From Circinella minor (taxonomy: Eukaryota; Mucoromycota; Mucoromycetes; Mucorales; Lichtheimiaceae), in contig JAEPRB010000169.1 of assembly GCA_016758965.1 (NCBI GenBank), forward strand, positions 1 to 64,000: a stretch of 64,000 nucleotides of DNA, given 5' to 3'. Position 1 is the stretch's first letter; each line of letters begins with the position of its first letter. Both the position numbers and the translations under genes were made by a program. Positions 24,048-37,089 of the stretch are shown here, piece after piece. A model generated the notes under the pieces. It saw only the letters and a program-made list of their open reading frames with translations, made no database searches and was not told where the DNA came from.

Positions 24048-26183
24048 TGTTGTTTTTATTTTTGTTTTAGTCCTACACGTTCATATGTTGTACTTCCTAA
24101 TAATGATAGTGGTTCGACATCAACTGGCGGAAGTAGCGATGGAGGAGGAAGTGATGATGGTGGTAGTGGTGGATCAGGTATTACACAATCACTTACAAAT
24201 GCATTAATTATCATTGGACAAATTATTGTTGTTACAGTAGTAATTGTATTTTTCTTTCGTAAGGGTTGGATCAAGGTACCAAAATAATAATAATAGAGAT
24301 AGAGATAGATTATGTGTATATATTGTTTGCAGGATGCAATTTAATGAAAGAAAAACAAAACTATTTTAGGTTCTGATCGGGTTTTTTATGATCGTCGTTT
24401 TAATGCTCCTTGGTTTCATGACCTATTTATTATTACTGTGAGTTTATTAAATAGGATTTTTGGTTAGCTGTGAGGGATGGTTAAGGGAGGAGGAGTAGGA
24501 GGAGGAGGAAAAAGAGTTGCATATCAACAATATAATCATTATGCTTATTATATTAAAATGTATATATTCTTCATATATGTGTTAGAAATCTTATACAAGT
24601 ATTTTCTATACCACTGGATTATATTACAATGATATTCGCTTTATGGAACTTTGCTGTCGCTGGTTTAGTATCCATATTTTGGAAAGGTCCTCTTTGGTTG
24701 CAACAAGCTTATCTTACTGTCATGAGTTCATTGATGGTTCGTGTTTAATTTATTTGTTTCTTTCTTTTTGGTCGTGCCATAAATTTAAAACGTTTATTTA
24801 TCTCATATATATACGCCATTATTAGGCTTTCTCGTTGACTGGATTAGAAGAATGGACAACTTGGATTCTACTTGGATTACTTGCAGTGTGGGGTAAGTAT
24901 ATATATATATATGGATCTTTTAAAAAAAACTGTATATAAAAAATAATAATAATTGATGATTTATTTATGTGGTGTATAAAAAATAGATCTGATCGCCGTC
25001 TTATGTCCATTTGGACCACTTCGATTATTAATTGAAAGTTCGCGAAAACAACAACGTGACGTTCCAGCATTGTTATATTCAGTTAATGCCGTATGGTTCA
25101 TGTTAGCAGCAAGTGATCATCTTCGGTTATCCAAAAACATTACACTCTCTTCCTCATCTTTATCTCCTAATAGAAGATCATCGTCAATCGAGGAAAAACC
25201 ACCAGACGTTGCCGGACAACCACAAGGGTCGTCCAATAATGGACGAAAACGAACCGTTACTTTAACATCCATTACCGATACCATTCATAGCCTTACCAGT
25301 TCAACGTCAGGATATGAAGCGTCTACTTCCTCTACTGCTCCATTACAGCAGAATGCAATCTCACCAGATGTACATCATAATAGTCGATATTCACAACCTT
25401 CTTCATCAACACTAGCATCATCTACTGAAGGAACAATGGGGATAGCACCAACTTCAGGAGGGGTCGCAGCAGGAGGAAAAGTATTAAGAAGCATGGCCGA
25501 ATTCGAATCGCATCAACAGCAACAGGAACAGTCAAATAAAGGTTTTACGCGCTTACGTACAGATAGTGTTTCAAGTACTACAGTAGCAGCTCAGTCCAAT
25601 ACTGAAAATGTTACCACTGATTCAAGAATTGATAATAATAATAGTACTACATCATCACAGCGAAGGCGGAGGAGTAATGATACCCAAATAAATGATGACA
25701 CTCAACCATCAGAAGAAGAAAGAGATGAAGATGATGGTAAACCAATTAACTTTTCATCTGCTGCATCGCTTAAAAATATTATGTTAGCTAACATAACTTT
25801 ATATAATATCAATTTTTTTAGTGGAAAGAAGCGGCCTGAAACTCGGGTTAGGTGATTTTGTATTTTATAGTGTACTTATTGCTCGTGCAGGTAAAAAAAA
25901 ATCTTTAAATGAAAGTAAAGAAAGGGTCAAATAATAAGAAAATAATAATAACTCATTTACTTATTCTATTTTAGCATTGTATGACTGGATCACTACAGTT
26001 TGCTGCACAATCGCCGTTTTGACAGGTCTAACAACTACAATTTTCTTGTTAGCTATCTATAAAAAAGCACTTCCAGCATTACCTATTTCAATTGCATTTG
26101 GTATACTTTTTTATTTTGTATCGAAAACAGTCCTTGTACCTTACATTGGTGCAGTATGTGTTTTCGGTATGGTTGGACTGTAA
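23212..26183 (+). CDS. Presenilin-family intramembrane aspartyl protease with N-terminal MYND zinc finger
   Basis: Nine exons (23212-23581, 23653-23902, 24071-24275, 24370-24437, 24586-24736, 24826-24892, 24987-25736, 25822-25890, 25975-26183) join in phase to 712 residues. Residues 47-86 are a full MYND finger (CSRC, CSSCG, RYCSVECQKVDW, HYKVC), normally a protein-binding domain. A linker leads to the presenilin fold: TM1 about 178-198; a Gly/Ser loop; DYITMIFALWNFAVAGLVS; KGPLWLQQAYL; then AVWDLIAVLCPFGPLRLL with catalytic Asp371; a Ser/Thr/Gln-rich loop of roughly 220 residues; GLKLGLGDFVFYSVL with Asp632; and KKALPALPISI with the PAL motif at 677-679. Presenilin is the catalytic subunit of gamma-secretase in ER, Golgi and endosome membranes. 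An 85-base intron (25737-25821) was inferred because the frame otherwise ends before GLGD. Human presenilin has Tyr before the first Asp; here it is Trp. Confidence 0.92.
23996..24046. repeat. (TTA)n microsatellite in presenilin intron 2
   Basis: About 17 trinucleotide units in the intron between 23903 and 24070. Likely variable in length between strains; no effect on the reading frame. Confidence 0.9.
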
Positions 26184-26184
26184 T

Positions 26185-26236
<52 letters not shown>

Positions 26237-27120
26237 CTTTATATTTATAATAACTATGTTTTTTTCTTCGCATGATTTTTGTTTGTTTGCTTGTTTGCTT
26301 CTTTTAACTTACTTATTTAGGGACATAATTTTATTTATGACAACGATGCTCTCCTCCTTCCCCCCTTTTTTTTCCTATACATTTCATTTACTTTTTTTTT
26401 GATTCTATATATTCATAACATTATCATTTTTAAATAATGCGTAGCACATTTCTTTTTACAAATACTAAATTAAAGTATACCAACAAGAGCTTTTTTTTTA
26501 TTTTATTTATTTATTAGGCAGTTTGATTCTTTTTATTAACTTATTGAACTCACAGTTTAAGTTGGAAATATTATACATGCATTTTTAGCAATAATAATAT
26601 TGGTAATAATAACACATTCTATATTTGATTCCATATACGTGCTTAAAAAACAGAAGGGAGAAGAGGGGGGACATGGAGTAGAAATAGGAACAGATTCAGT
26701 GAAAAGATGAATTATGTTAAATGAAAATGAAACACACGTAGCGAACTTTTTGAGTAATTAATAGGCTTGGTTATATTCATAAACATATGATGTCATTTTT
26801 TGGTATAAAAGGAAGCTCTTTATCTTTTATATATAGCTTGATCATGTGAGTATATGTTTGTTATAATAGCACCGACTATAATAATCGTCTGTTCTCAATA
26901 AAAATATAAAGAATGTTTGTCATATGAGAGTTGTAAAGTATACCTGTAAATATGGAAATAATATATTTATATATGCAGTAGTATGCTATATCGTCCTTGC
27001 GACGCTAACGAAAATTTCTAAGTAACATGAAAGATAAAGAGCAGTTTGAGATATAAAATGTTATCTATCACAATAAAACTGTAATGCTTTTCTTGCTTCC
27101 AACCCTTCTCTCACTCTTGT

Positions 27121-27155
<35 letters not shown>

Positions 27156-27909
27156 GATTTGTATCGTAGTGACCATGATAATAGTAATATTAACTTCAGG
27201 TTTCTTTATTTATCTTGGCTTTATTACTGTTTATTATTGACTCAAAAAATATTCTCTCAAAGAAAATAATTATTAGAATTTTTAGACTACATGTGGTTAC
27301 ATGGATATCAGTAAATAATTATATTTGACTGTGTTTCTCCCATTCCTTTGTCTGTGTATGTTTTTTTTTTCTTTTCTCCTTCCTTCACATCCCTTCCCAC
27401 CCCCTCTCCCAAAATGACTTGAAAGCCGAGACCATATAAAAGCGTCGAGAAATGCGATAAGTCCCTTTTTAAATGCGAAAAAAGGAATTAAGGAGTTTCT
27501 TTTTTTTCTCTCTCTCTCTATATATATATATCTATAAATTATACATCCGGTACAGAAACACGGACAGATAGGCATATAAAGAGAGAGAGAGAGAGATTGT
27601 GCTGGATTTACTTTTTTGATCTTATATAGCTAGCAACATGGGTATCGATATAATAAATTTAAAGAAAAGAAGTCTAACTAAAAGATTATCAAAATAAGCT
27701 TTTTACTTTTTTTTTTCTCAGGGATTTTTTATTATTATTATTTTACGTGTATATTAGTGCACCAAAGACAAGAAGAAGAAACAAGTAAACAAACAAAAAT
27801 TTAATAATAATAATAATAATAATATGTAAATGTAAATGATAAAAAAGAGAACTATAATAAACAAATTTTAATATGAGGAAAGTAGAGAAAGAGCGACAGG
27901 AGGAAAACG
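26184..27909. other. Intergenic region between convergent presenilin and Zn2Cys6 genes
   Basis: 3' flanks of both genes. It contains a (TC)16(AT)8 compound microsatellite directly after the presenilin stop (about 26189-26236), a run of 32 T (27123-27154) and further TC/AT repeats near 27510-27530 and 27580-27597. Nothing coding seen. Confidence 0.65.
27123..27154. repeat. Poly-T tract, 32 bases
   Basis: Uninterrupted run of T in the convergent intergenic region. On the minus strand it is a poly-A run, which could be the tail of a retrocopied insert, but no gene body sits next to it. Confidence 0.85.
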
Positions 27910-29676
27910 TCATGAGAGATTACTCGCGATAATAGTAGCAGTAGTAGCACCGGTTGTTGTTGCAACTCGTTGAAATGCAGAAGGTGCAATATTAGAATGA
28001 TGATGTTGATCAAGAAATGCCTGCTGCAGCAGCTGTTGATGTTGTTGTTCTTGCTGTTGTTGACGTAAGATGGGACTCATTGCAGTGGATGAAGATGTTG
28101 TAGAAGATGATGAAGATAACGGAGAAGAAGATGGTTCTGATGAATCGATGATATTATGATTATGATTATAATTAGTATTACTGTTATTATTTAATAAATT
28201 GCGTATTGAAGGAGATGACGGACCAGCGTGCTGTTGTTGAAAATGATTATCTTGGTTTTTGAGAGGCGCTAATTGGATCGGTGTAAGGTATGCTGGAAGG
28301 GGTGGAGGAGCGGGTGTTGTCATGGAAATAGCAGGGGCAGGCAAAGGTGGTGATGAAGAAGGAGAATGGGGATATTCATTAATTTCTCCTTTTCTAACCG
28401 ACGACGATGGTGATGCTAAAGGCATTGGCGGCGGTGGTCGACTTGCAATGGAAGAGGGATTCTGTTGTTGTTGCTGCTGTTGCTGATGATGATGATGATG
28501 ATGATGGTTATAATAAGAGGAGTGTTGATGAAGGGCAGGCAGTTGGACAACTCCAGTGCTATTATTATTTTGAGCATGAGTAACAGCAATTTGATGATGC
28601 TCTTTAGTAGTAATAATATTATTATTCTCAATCTTGTCATGATGAAAACAATCATCACCATCATTGTCATCATCGTCGCATGGACGTTGTCGTTGTCGCT
28701 TTTGTTGTAGTTGTAGTTGTTGTTGTGATTGTGCGTAACAATAAACATTAGTATCTATCAAATTCCCCTGGTTGCTATTATTATTATAATTATTATTATC
28801 AGCATTATTATTAGTGGAGCTGTAAGTATTGCTACTGTTCCTGTTCCCACTATCGTTATTGCTAACGCTGCTTCCATTTACATATTTTTTCTGTTGCTGT
28901 TGTTGATGATCATCGGTCGATGGTCGGTCAAGTGCTAATAATAAATGTCCATGATCAATGGATTTCCCTGATGAAGCAAGAAGTGCACGTAAAATATCTT
29001 CAATCACACCAAGCCTTTGCTCAATGGTGTGAATATTTGATGTATTTTTCGTGTTTTCAATTTTTTTGTTGCGTTGATGCTGCTGTTGCTGCTCTTTATG
29101 AATAACATAAACACCTGTGTCATTGTTTGCTGCTGCTTTTATTATTCCTGTCCCTGTGATAGCATTACAGCCGTTATTACTGTTATCACTTTTATTATTA
29201 TTACCATTATTATTATGTTGACTATTATATTTTTGTGGTTCGTTAAGGGTAGATAATAAAGAATGTGAAGGCGGAGGACATACACTGGGTTGCCTCGTTG
29301 CTGGAGATGATGACCCAACATTATTATTATTTCTAACATGGTGATGATTTGCCGTTGATATTGTGTTACCATTAGCTCTAGCAGAGGCTGCAGATGGTGG
29401 GGTATATTTACACTCGACATGAGCCTTAATGCATCCTGCACATGGATGTTCGCCATTGCATTTCGTTTTTTTTCGACGACATTCACCACATGCACTAACG
29501 ACTTTAAGTCGTTTACGTCGCGTCTTGTCAACTGGTTGGGATTTTGTGGCTGTAGATGATCTTTGTTGGTGATGCGGAGATACTATTACTTGCTGCTGTG
29601 ATTGGCTTCGTGTTTCCTGCTGTTGGGCAGCGGTAGTAGTAGTAGTAGTAGTAATGGTTGCTCCATAATCTGTCAT
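27910..29676 (-). CDS. Zn2Cys6 transcription factor, Asn/Gln/His-rich
   Basis: Single frame of 588 residues. A binuclear zinc cluster occupies residues 63-89 with spacing CX2CX6CX5CX2CX6C (ACGECRRKKTKC then HPCAGC, ending VECKY), preceded by a basic TRRKRLK segment. After a low-complexity linker there is a short helical block (IEQRLGVIEDILRALLAS) that could be a dimerisation coiled coil. The rest is dominated by Asn, Gln, Ser, Pro and His runs, including an HHHHHHHH-Q run near the middle. I see no fungal-specific (Fungal_trans) middle domain. The protein should be a nuclear DNA-binding regulator; its targets cannot be told. The start at 29676 is the first ATG of the frame and gives a natural Thr-rich N-terminus; an upstream untranslated intron cannot be excluded. 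Confidence 0.85.
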   Translation of the reverse strand: MTDYGATITTTTTTTAAQQQETRSQSQQQVIVSPHHQQRSSTATKSQPVDKTRRKRLKVVSACGECRRKKTKCNGEHPCAGCIKAHVECKYTPPSAASARANGNTISTANHHHVRNNNNVGSSSPATRQPSVCPPPSHSLLSTLNEPQKYNSQHNNNGNNNKSDNSNNGCNAITGTGIIKAAANNDTGVYVIHKEQQQQHQRNKKIENTKNTSNIHTIEQRLGVIEDILRALLASSGKSIDHGHLLLALDRPSTDDHQQQQQKKYVNGSSVSNNDSGNRNSSNTYSSTNNNADNNNYNNNSNQGNLIDTNVYCYAQSQQQLQLQQKRQRQRPCDDDDNDGDDCFHHDKIENNNIITTKEHHQIAVTHAQNNNSTGVVQLPALHQHSSYYNHHHHHHHQQQQQQQQNPSSIASRPPPPMPLASPSSSVRKGEINEYPHSPSSSPPLPAPAISMTTPAPPPLPAYLTPIQLAPLKNQDNHFQQQHAGPSSPSIRNLLNNNSNTNYNHNHNIIDSSEPSSSPLSSSSSTTSSSTAMSPILRQQQQEQQHQQLLQQAFLDQHHHSNIAPSAFQRVATTTGATTATIIASNLS

Positions 29677-32600
29677 GATATGAAAATAGTATCAATGTAT
29701 AAATAAAGTAGAAGAAGAAAGGTGTGAAAAGAGAGAGGCAAAAATAAAAGAAAAGAGAGCTAAGCGCAACGAAAGGAAAGTAAGAAAAAGAAGTGAAAGA
29801 GAAAGGGGAGACAGCCAAAGAAAAAGATGAATTCTTTTTGATACATGACTCGCGCGGGTGATTTTTTCTGGGGGTCTGTGTGTATTATTGTGATATATGA
29901 GTGGGAGTGCATTTTGGATAATAGATAATTAGATTTGGGGGAGAAAGAAAATAAAAAGTTAGTTAATAAAGGGAGTGAAAAGAAACAATCTGCTTTCTAT
30001 TTCGCTCAATCGGGTTTCATCGGTTCTTCTATGGAGTGCTTTTCCTTATTTCATTATTATTACAAGTATACGAAGAACTTTTTTTTATCTATGACTTTTA
30101 AAATGATGATGGTATTAAATATACAGCAAGAATTACTCATACGTAATAATGATAATAATAAGTCGAAGAAAATTGCCACTAGGATAACATTTCATTTTGT
30201 CTTTTATTTTATTTTATTCTACATTCCATCTGTGCTCCCGAATATAAAAGAAAGAGGCAAGCTTTTTTTTAGTTATATTTATGATATGACCAAAATCAAC
30301 AACAACAGTGCACCGATCTGTCTCTTTTTCTCCCATCGTCACACTTTGTTCCCTATCGAACTCCCCCCTTGAACTTTTTTTGGTCAATATGTGTTATGCG
30401 TATGTGTGCAATCCACTTCTCGTGAACCCGTGCGTTTTTTGCTTTTTGTGTTGCTGCTCCCATAAATCCCGTGGTCAGTGCTTGACTACCGGTGATCAGT
30501 TTTATTCTCTTGTCAGTAATCCCGGGCGATCTGATTTACTTATGACTCCGCGAGTGGAATAAAAAAAGTGCAAAAAAGACGGGATGGTACTTTTTTTGGG
30601 GGAGGGGGGGGGGAGGAAGGAACGAAAGAAGGAAGACAAGAAAAAATGTTGAGAAAGTAAAAAGAAAGAGGAACTTGACATCATACAATAACTTCATCAG
30701 GTAAACATCCAAATAAAGTCATATAATAGTAATAATAGGTCCATAGTAACAGCTTTTTTTTATCATCCTTGTCATCAAAATATTAAAACGAGGCATGACT
30801 ATTATATACAGTTTTTATTCGTAGTTGCTGCTTCCATCGTCATTATGAGCTCTGTTATGCAAACAGGAAAAGGGGAATAAATGATTAGCCTGTGTTATAA
30901 CCACTGTCAATTTACAATACATTATGTATAATAATCTCAAATCCAATGATGGTAATAGAAAATAATAGTCTTTTTTTATACAGTTCTACCAGCATGATAT
31001 AAATCTCGGAGCTCTATCTTATGGTTATAATTCAGCATCATACAAGTCGATGATGATTATGATGTAAACTGAAAAAAGGCGTTTTAGCTACTCCTTCCAA
31101 GATACATCATTGTGTACTATGGCACTCCTTCCTCTTATATGTTTTTCTCTAATTCAATTAATCTATGACGCCACTTCCTTTATATCGCTCCTCTTATTTA
31201 CCCACTTTACTATAACGCATATCATATATGCGTCAAATTGAAAAGGAGGTAGTAGGAGAACGCGGGAAAACCTGTTCAATTCGTGCAATCTTTTATATAT
31301 TGGCTTATATTGTAACATATTGTATCATGGAATATCCCATCAAGCGCCCTTGTATGTAAATCTTTTGTCAAGGAAACGCACTGAATGTTGATCCGATCTC
31401 GGATCTTTTTCTTTATATTCATTATTCCTTCTGTTTTTTAAAAAATGTAAACAACCCCCAGCTGCTTTTTCCCCTTCTTGGTATAAATGTGTTGTTATTA
31501 AGTTTTGTACCATCGATATCTTTTTGTTTGAATCATTCCCCCCCCCTTTTTTTTCTCCTGTGAAGTGTCACAGCATATTATAATTGTGTAATAATAATTT
31601 TAACTCATTTTTTTCTAGACTTCTAATAGTTTTCCGGGGTTCTTTTCAAAAGATGACAATAAGAAATAAAAAAAGAGAGCCATGACAAAATGTTTTAACA
31701 GTACATTACCATTCTGGTGGGTTCCGATAAGAATAAGGTCTACTGTGTTTGTTTGCTTTTTCTCTCCCTCTTCTTCGCCCCCCCCAAAAAAAAAGTAACA
31801 GCTCTACTTTTTTTTTGTTCTTTTATTCATCATCATCATTATTATCAACATCAATCAAAGCCATACAGTAATAATATTAATCCCTGTACATAGTTTAAAT
31901 TCAATTAAAGAACAGAGAATTATCTAATGTATCTTATGACAGACATCAGCATATTACAAAAAAAAAAAACTACTTGACCTTGTGTTCAATATCAAACCTG
32001 AACTCGAGTTAGAAAAAATATCATACGCGCTCTTTTGAATGTATATGACAAATTTCACAGGATCACAACAACAAAAAGAACAACAGCTGCCTTGATTATA
32101 ATGATACGTACATTATAAATATTTTTGACATAAGTAGGGTATGATTCATAGTATTACATGCCATAACTTAGGGAGCTGATTCTGTTGTCAGGCGTTTTCA
32201 CACGCGAGCACATGTTATGTGCTTTTTTAAACAAAAAGCAGTTACATTGACAACTCTATATTGTTGCCGTATTTTTTCTCATCATTATCGTATTAGTAAC
32301 ATGTCAAATTCCGAGACTGCATTATGATTTGCGAGATATCTAATTGCTATTATAATTATTATAAAAAAATAAGAGGGGAGAGAAGACTAAAAAAAACAAA
32401 TAAAAGGGAGAGTGGGTTGTGAAGAGGCTTAGTTAAGTATAACCAAGCGACAGGAGTTAAAAAGAAAAAGAGAAACACTACGAATAGACTAAAATCCTTC
32501 TTTTTCTGCAAGTATCGTCGCGTATAATTATAAACATACACGCATGTAATATACTTGCTACGTAAACCCAAAGAAAAAATTCTTTTTTTTATTATTACTA

Positions 32601-35600
32601 TTATTATTATGCATAATTGTTAATAAAATACCTATGCGCTTTCCAAATTTATTTAGCAAAGCGCTTTTGTGTTTACATCTCGTCATCATCCAAAATAAAT
32701 AATTTATTACCTTCTACTGATAAAGTGTGTATGTTAGCAAACTCTATTGTCAAAATGTTATTAATATTATTATTCTTCTTCTAGTGAGTTTATATTTTTG
32801 TTTTTTATTCTGTTTATGATGCAGATAAGCAATTATTATTTTCGTCTATTACACGTGTATATTAGTATGTGCCTTGATCATTTTACTTATAAAGGTTCTC
32901 CTTTACGAATAGTCCTCTCTCCCTCCTCCCCCCCCCCTAAAAAAAGAAAATAGATTGAGAGAAAAAGGCAACTTGTACAAGACCAGTAAACCCTATTTCT
33001 TATTTACAAAAGGCACGATCGGATGAGCTCCCAAAAAGAATAAACCACGTCTGGGATCCGAGCTTCCTTCGTGAAACCATAGCGAATGATCATGGGAAAC
33101 GTCGTGTTACCTAATAAATTCAAATTACTTGTTGAGGCTTTTATTTTATTATGGGGTGGCTTCCTTCCTACTCTTCATCATATACATAATAAGAGTGGGT
33201 TTATAAAGTTTTTTCTTTCTTATTTTGTATTCCAACAAGTTTATTTTTTTTTTTGAGTCGCCGGACTACTATACCGACTGGAGGCTTATGTATTACGACG
33301 ATTAGATTGAGAGAAAAAAAGACCATTGATTTAAGAACCTTTGTTGTAATGAAAATTTTCATTTATGTCTTTGAAAGAAAAATCAGTCTTTTATTATGCA
33401 AGATTGAAAATCCAAGAATTTACTTAATAACCCGTGAAACGACATTAAACGCCATAGATCAAATGATTTTTTTTTTTAAAAAAAAGCGACATGTTGTTAT
33501 AATCAACTGATAATTTATATACCTTTTTTTTGTGCAAAGTATAAGACTATTATTATTATTGTTGTTACGCGTAAAAGTATTTATCCCCCATAATTTTCAT
33601 TATCGATTTTGTGTTTGCTTCTTGATTGCCCCGGTGCTTAATTCTCCTCCGCTTCCCTCGTGTCGCCACTACCACCATATTAAACTGACCCCATGATCTT
33701 ATACAGGATGTCTCTATTATATTGCTAATAATAAAAGAATATACATCTGTATTACTTCAAAAAGGTTTTTGTTGAACAACTTTTCTTTTTGTTTTGTGGT
33801 CACATTATCAAATCATCACCACGCCCGGACACGTGTAAACTTTTGGAAAATTTTCAAGACCCATCATCATTCATTCCGCCGTGTATGATATGTGTGTATG
33901 TTTTTGCTTCTTTCTACATATGATATAATCAAAAGAAAGTTTAAGGGGGATTTTGTTTTTTTTGTTATGCTGCTGTGTTTTGGTAACTGTGGAACAAGTA
34001 CCAAAATATTTTTTCCCAAACCGTTACGACTTGTAAAGAAGCTTTTATGATGGTAAAAAAAGGCTGAATTGTTTGATACAATTCATAATACTATAAACAA
34101 ATATGTCTAATTGTGTATAGTAGTATAATAAGTAATAACAATATAAAAAATGAGCGATATTTTGTAATAGGCTAATAATTGATTATCAATATTATGGTTG
34201 ATAAAAAAAGGAGACATTGACTACCAAACCATATTAGCTACGTATATATATTATATGTGAACATAAAATGACATTTATTATTTCTCACTATTGTTAGTTA
34301 GTTTGTTTTAATTTATAAAAGAAATAAAGTTATGGTATATCGATTTTTTTTGAACTTACATAAAAAGTACGTACAAGTCTTAGTTACTACGTGTTTTATG
34401 AGTGTTTTAGGATACTGTGTGGATATTTCAAAAACTCCAAGTGTTTCATTCCCTCTTTTTTTTGTGGTATAGCATTAGTAGGATACCGCAAAGGTACTAT
34501 AAGAATAATAAACATTGCGGAAATGGTTGTGGTAAATTAGTTATAAAAAATATAAGCAAGTAAGCATTGTCAGAGAAGACTTCATGATAAACCATTTACA
34601 ATACGTATGTATTGCTGTCAGCTTAAATAAAAGACAATAAATGACTACGTAATAACGGTTGTTTTATATCTTTTTCACTTTATGAAATAAATTTTTATTA
34701 TGAACATGTATTGTATAGGAGCACATAATTGTATGGGGACACAGTATAAATGCATAAGCGATTTAGACGCGTAATGCTGAAGATAACTATACATGTAGTC
34801 ATTGTACAAGCTTCGTGTATCTATATTAGTTTTAGCTATTTTTTTCTCAGCCGTTTCATCATCAGGTTGCTATATAAAGGAGCTATTTGTGGCATACAAA
34901 CTAATCAAACCTCGATGTTGTGCGTCCTAAAACGCACGTAATAATAATAATTTATTTCGGCACTTACAGTATTATTGGAATACTGTCATTTTTACAATCA
35001 TACGTATTGTTAAAAAAATAATTTTGCATCACTTACGTATCTGCTCCTATTAAATATCATATAGATCGCTCTACCCCATTATATTTATATAAAACAGATT
35101 AAAACGGTTTGTTCTTCACTCTTACCAGTATTAAGAGTGTTGACTACCTCATTATTTATAGTTCTTGAAAAAAAAACCATTTAAACCAGTAATGGTAGCA
35201 CCATTATTCCTGTAACAGCTTTTATCTCTTATGCGCACAACTTATAAATTAAATCATTAGTCAACTGGAATATCAATAATAGATAGCAATACGATATTAC
35301 ATTTAGCTTAGTTGGACGGGAGAGAGAGAGAGAGACAAAAATTATCTTTCTTCTAAATGCTATAGATCTTCTTCATAACGATCAAGAAATAAGAATGTAT
35401 TCGAGGTGAATAATGTTCGTTCATGGAGTTCTCAATTATATGAGTTTTATAAAACTGTCAATGATAAGCTGCGTAAAATAGTTAGAATACAGTAACAAGT
35501 TTTACCAGAAGTATATCTTCATTTTTGCAAGAAAAATAATAGAAAATATGAAAAGCATTAAGTCAGAAACATATAAGAGCCAAGAATATGATTACTTTGT

Positions 35601-37079
35601 TAAGTTTACGTACGTTGTTACGTACTTTCAAAAATACGCATGGGCAAATAATTACTGCATATGTTGTGTACGCCATATAATTTAGCAAATAATACTACGT
35701 ACTTTATAGATTTATACTCCCTTCATGCTTTTTGTACCATATATCAATACTGTAACAGTATTTATTTTCAATTTTTTTTACAAATCAAAATTATTTAATC
35801 TAGCAAGATGCTATAATTTAAAAAGAACAAAAAATGGTAGCAAGTTAATAAGTGAAGTATTATTAATACGTGTCCATAATAATAACAATACATACTACTA
35901 TTTGTACGAGCCATAATATTTCAATTCACAATTATCACTGTATCTTGACTTACCATAAGTAAATTGTAAGGAGCCTGCCAGATAAATCTCTTGATATCTA
36001 AAAAAAATATTTTTAGTGAGAGGCATTGCTTTCTTATACAATTATTTGATAAAATATAAAATAAAGTGACAAGGATGCGATTATTACCAAGTAAGAGGTC
36101 AATGTTTCTTTCCTTTTGGACACACCAACCTGGATTTGATAATTTTTTTTATTTATATGGCTCCTTGTAGATGGTCCTTGCCGTACGATGGTGTTGTACA
36201 CAGCTTTTTTTTTTTTATAAATTGGGGAAGAAATTACAACACCATAAAGTTTGAGTTTCCACAGGAAAACCGCTGAGAAACCTTGTAACCAAGGGATTTT
36301 AAAGATTATGCTAGCTGTATTCTTGAGAACTATAATTATAATGAAAAGACATGGCATGAAATATTAGTAAGAAATAAATAAACAAATATCATGTTTTCTA
36401 AAACAGGGTAACGGGGAAATAAATATAGTCATAAAGATAAAATATTTACACTTCATTGCAAGTGCTGGCACAAAAAAACCTGTATGTGTGAATGAGTGTT
36501 TACATACTCGTGTGAAGTCTGAATGAGCAGTAACTTTGTAAGTCATTGTGTGAAACACTTTGTTTTATATAACCTTTTTCAATCCAACTTTAATTTTTCG
36601 TCTACTCTCATGATAGTATGTTGTCATCTTGACATGCTACTTAACTGGTATAACCGAGTTGACATGTTGTTCTACACTGCTTTATTTTTATTATTATCCT
36701 GACCTAAGCAAGAAATCAGAGAAGTAAAGATTCAATTTCTTTGTTATAATCAAAGCTTAATATATTACAAAATTGGTATAGTGTTACGGTTATGCTGGTA
36801 ACAAGACCTTCGTAGTAACGTTAAACAGGTAAAATAGGGAAGAAACAATTAAAATAGTTTATGAATAAGATAATGGGTGGTTTTTTTTTTTTAAAAAAAA
36901 GGACAATCGTGAATGATAATAAAAGTGGTCAACCAACACTTGAAGACTCAAAATATATTTAAAGTACGGAAATTCGTCTATTTCGACTTTTTTTTTTTAT
37001 ATAATACTAGCTCTTTATGAATGTTGTGTTTTTTCTCATATTATTCACCTCGCCTTCTCTTCGTGTTTTTCTTTGTTTA
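29677..37079. other. Gene desert, A+T-rich
   Basis: The first about 1 kb is the 5' flank of the Zn2Cys6 gene, with polypyrimidine and G tracts around 30595-30620. Beyond that I find no domain, tRNA or rRNA. The open frame at 36034-36357 (minus, 107 residues) has a coding-like centre (IPWLQGFSAVFLWKLKLYG) but no family I can name and no splice partners; it may be a transposon fragment. The remaining short frames look like chance. Confidence 0.55.
36034..36357 (-). pseudogene. Possible transposon-derived fragment, unrecognised
   Basis: An isolated 107-residue frame. The central part (PWLQGFSAVFLWKLKLYG, then a short Lys-rich stretch and RQGPSTRSH) has a better amino-acid mix than the surroundings, whereas both ends are hydrophobic and A+T-driven. 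No start context or introns support a complete gene. The weakest of the remnants listed. Confidence 0.25.
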
Positions 37080-37089
37080 AGCAAAATAC

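Noticed and set aside
25977..26183. A separate 68-residue membrane protein
   Set aside because: It is the last exon of the presenilin gene (contains KKALPALPISI) and joins in phase with the GLGD exon.
28259..29256. Several + strand frames opposite the first Zn2Cys6 gene
   Set aside because: They are Ile/Met/Leu runs produced by antisense of Asn/Gln/His codon repeats.
29935..30684. Possible genes upstream of the Zn2Cys6 factor
   Set aside because: Low complexity, no homology features, and they lie where the promoter or 5' leader is expected.
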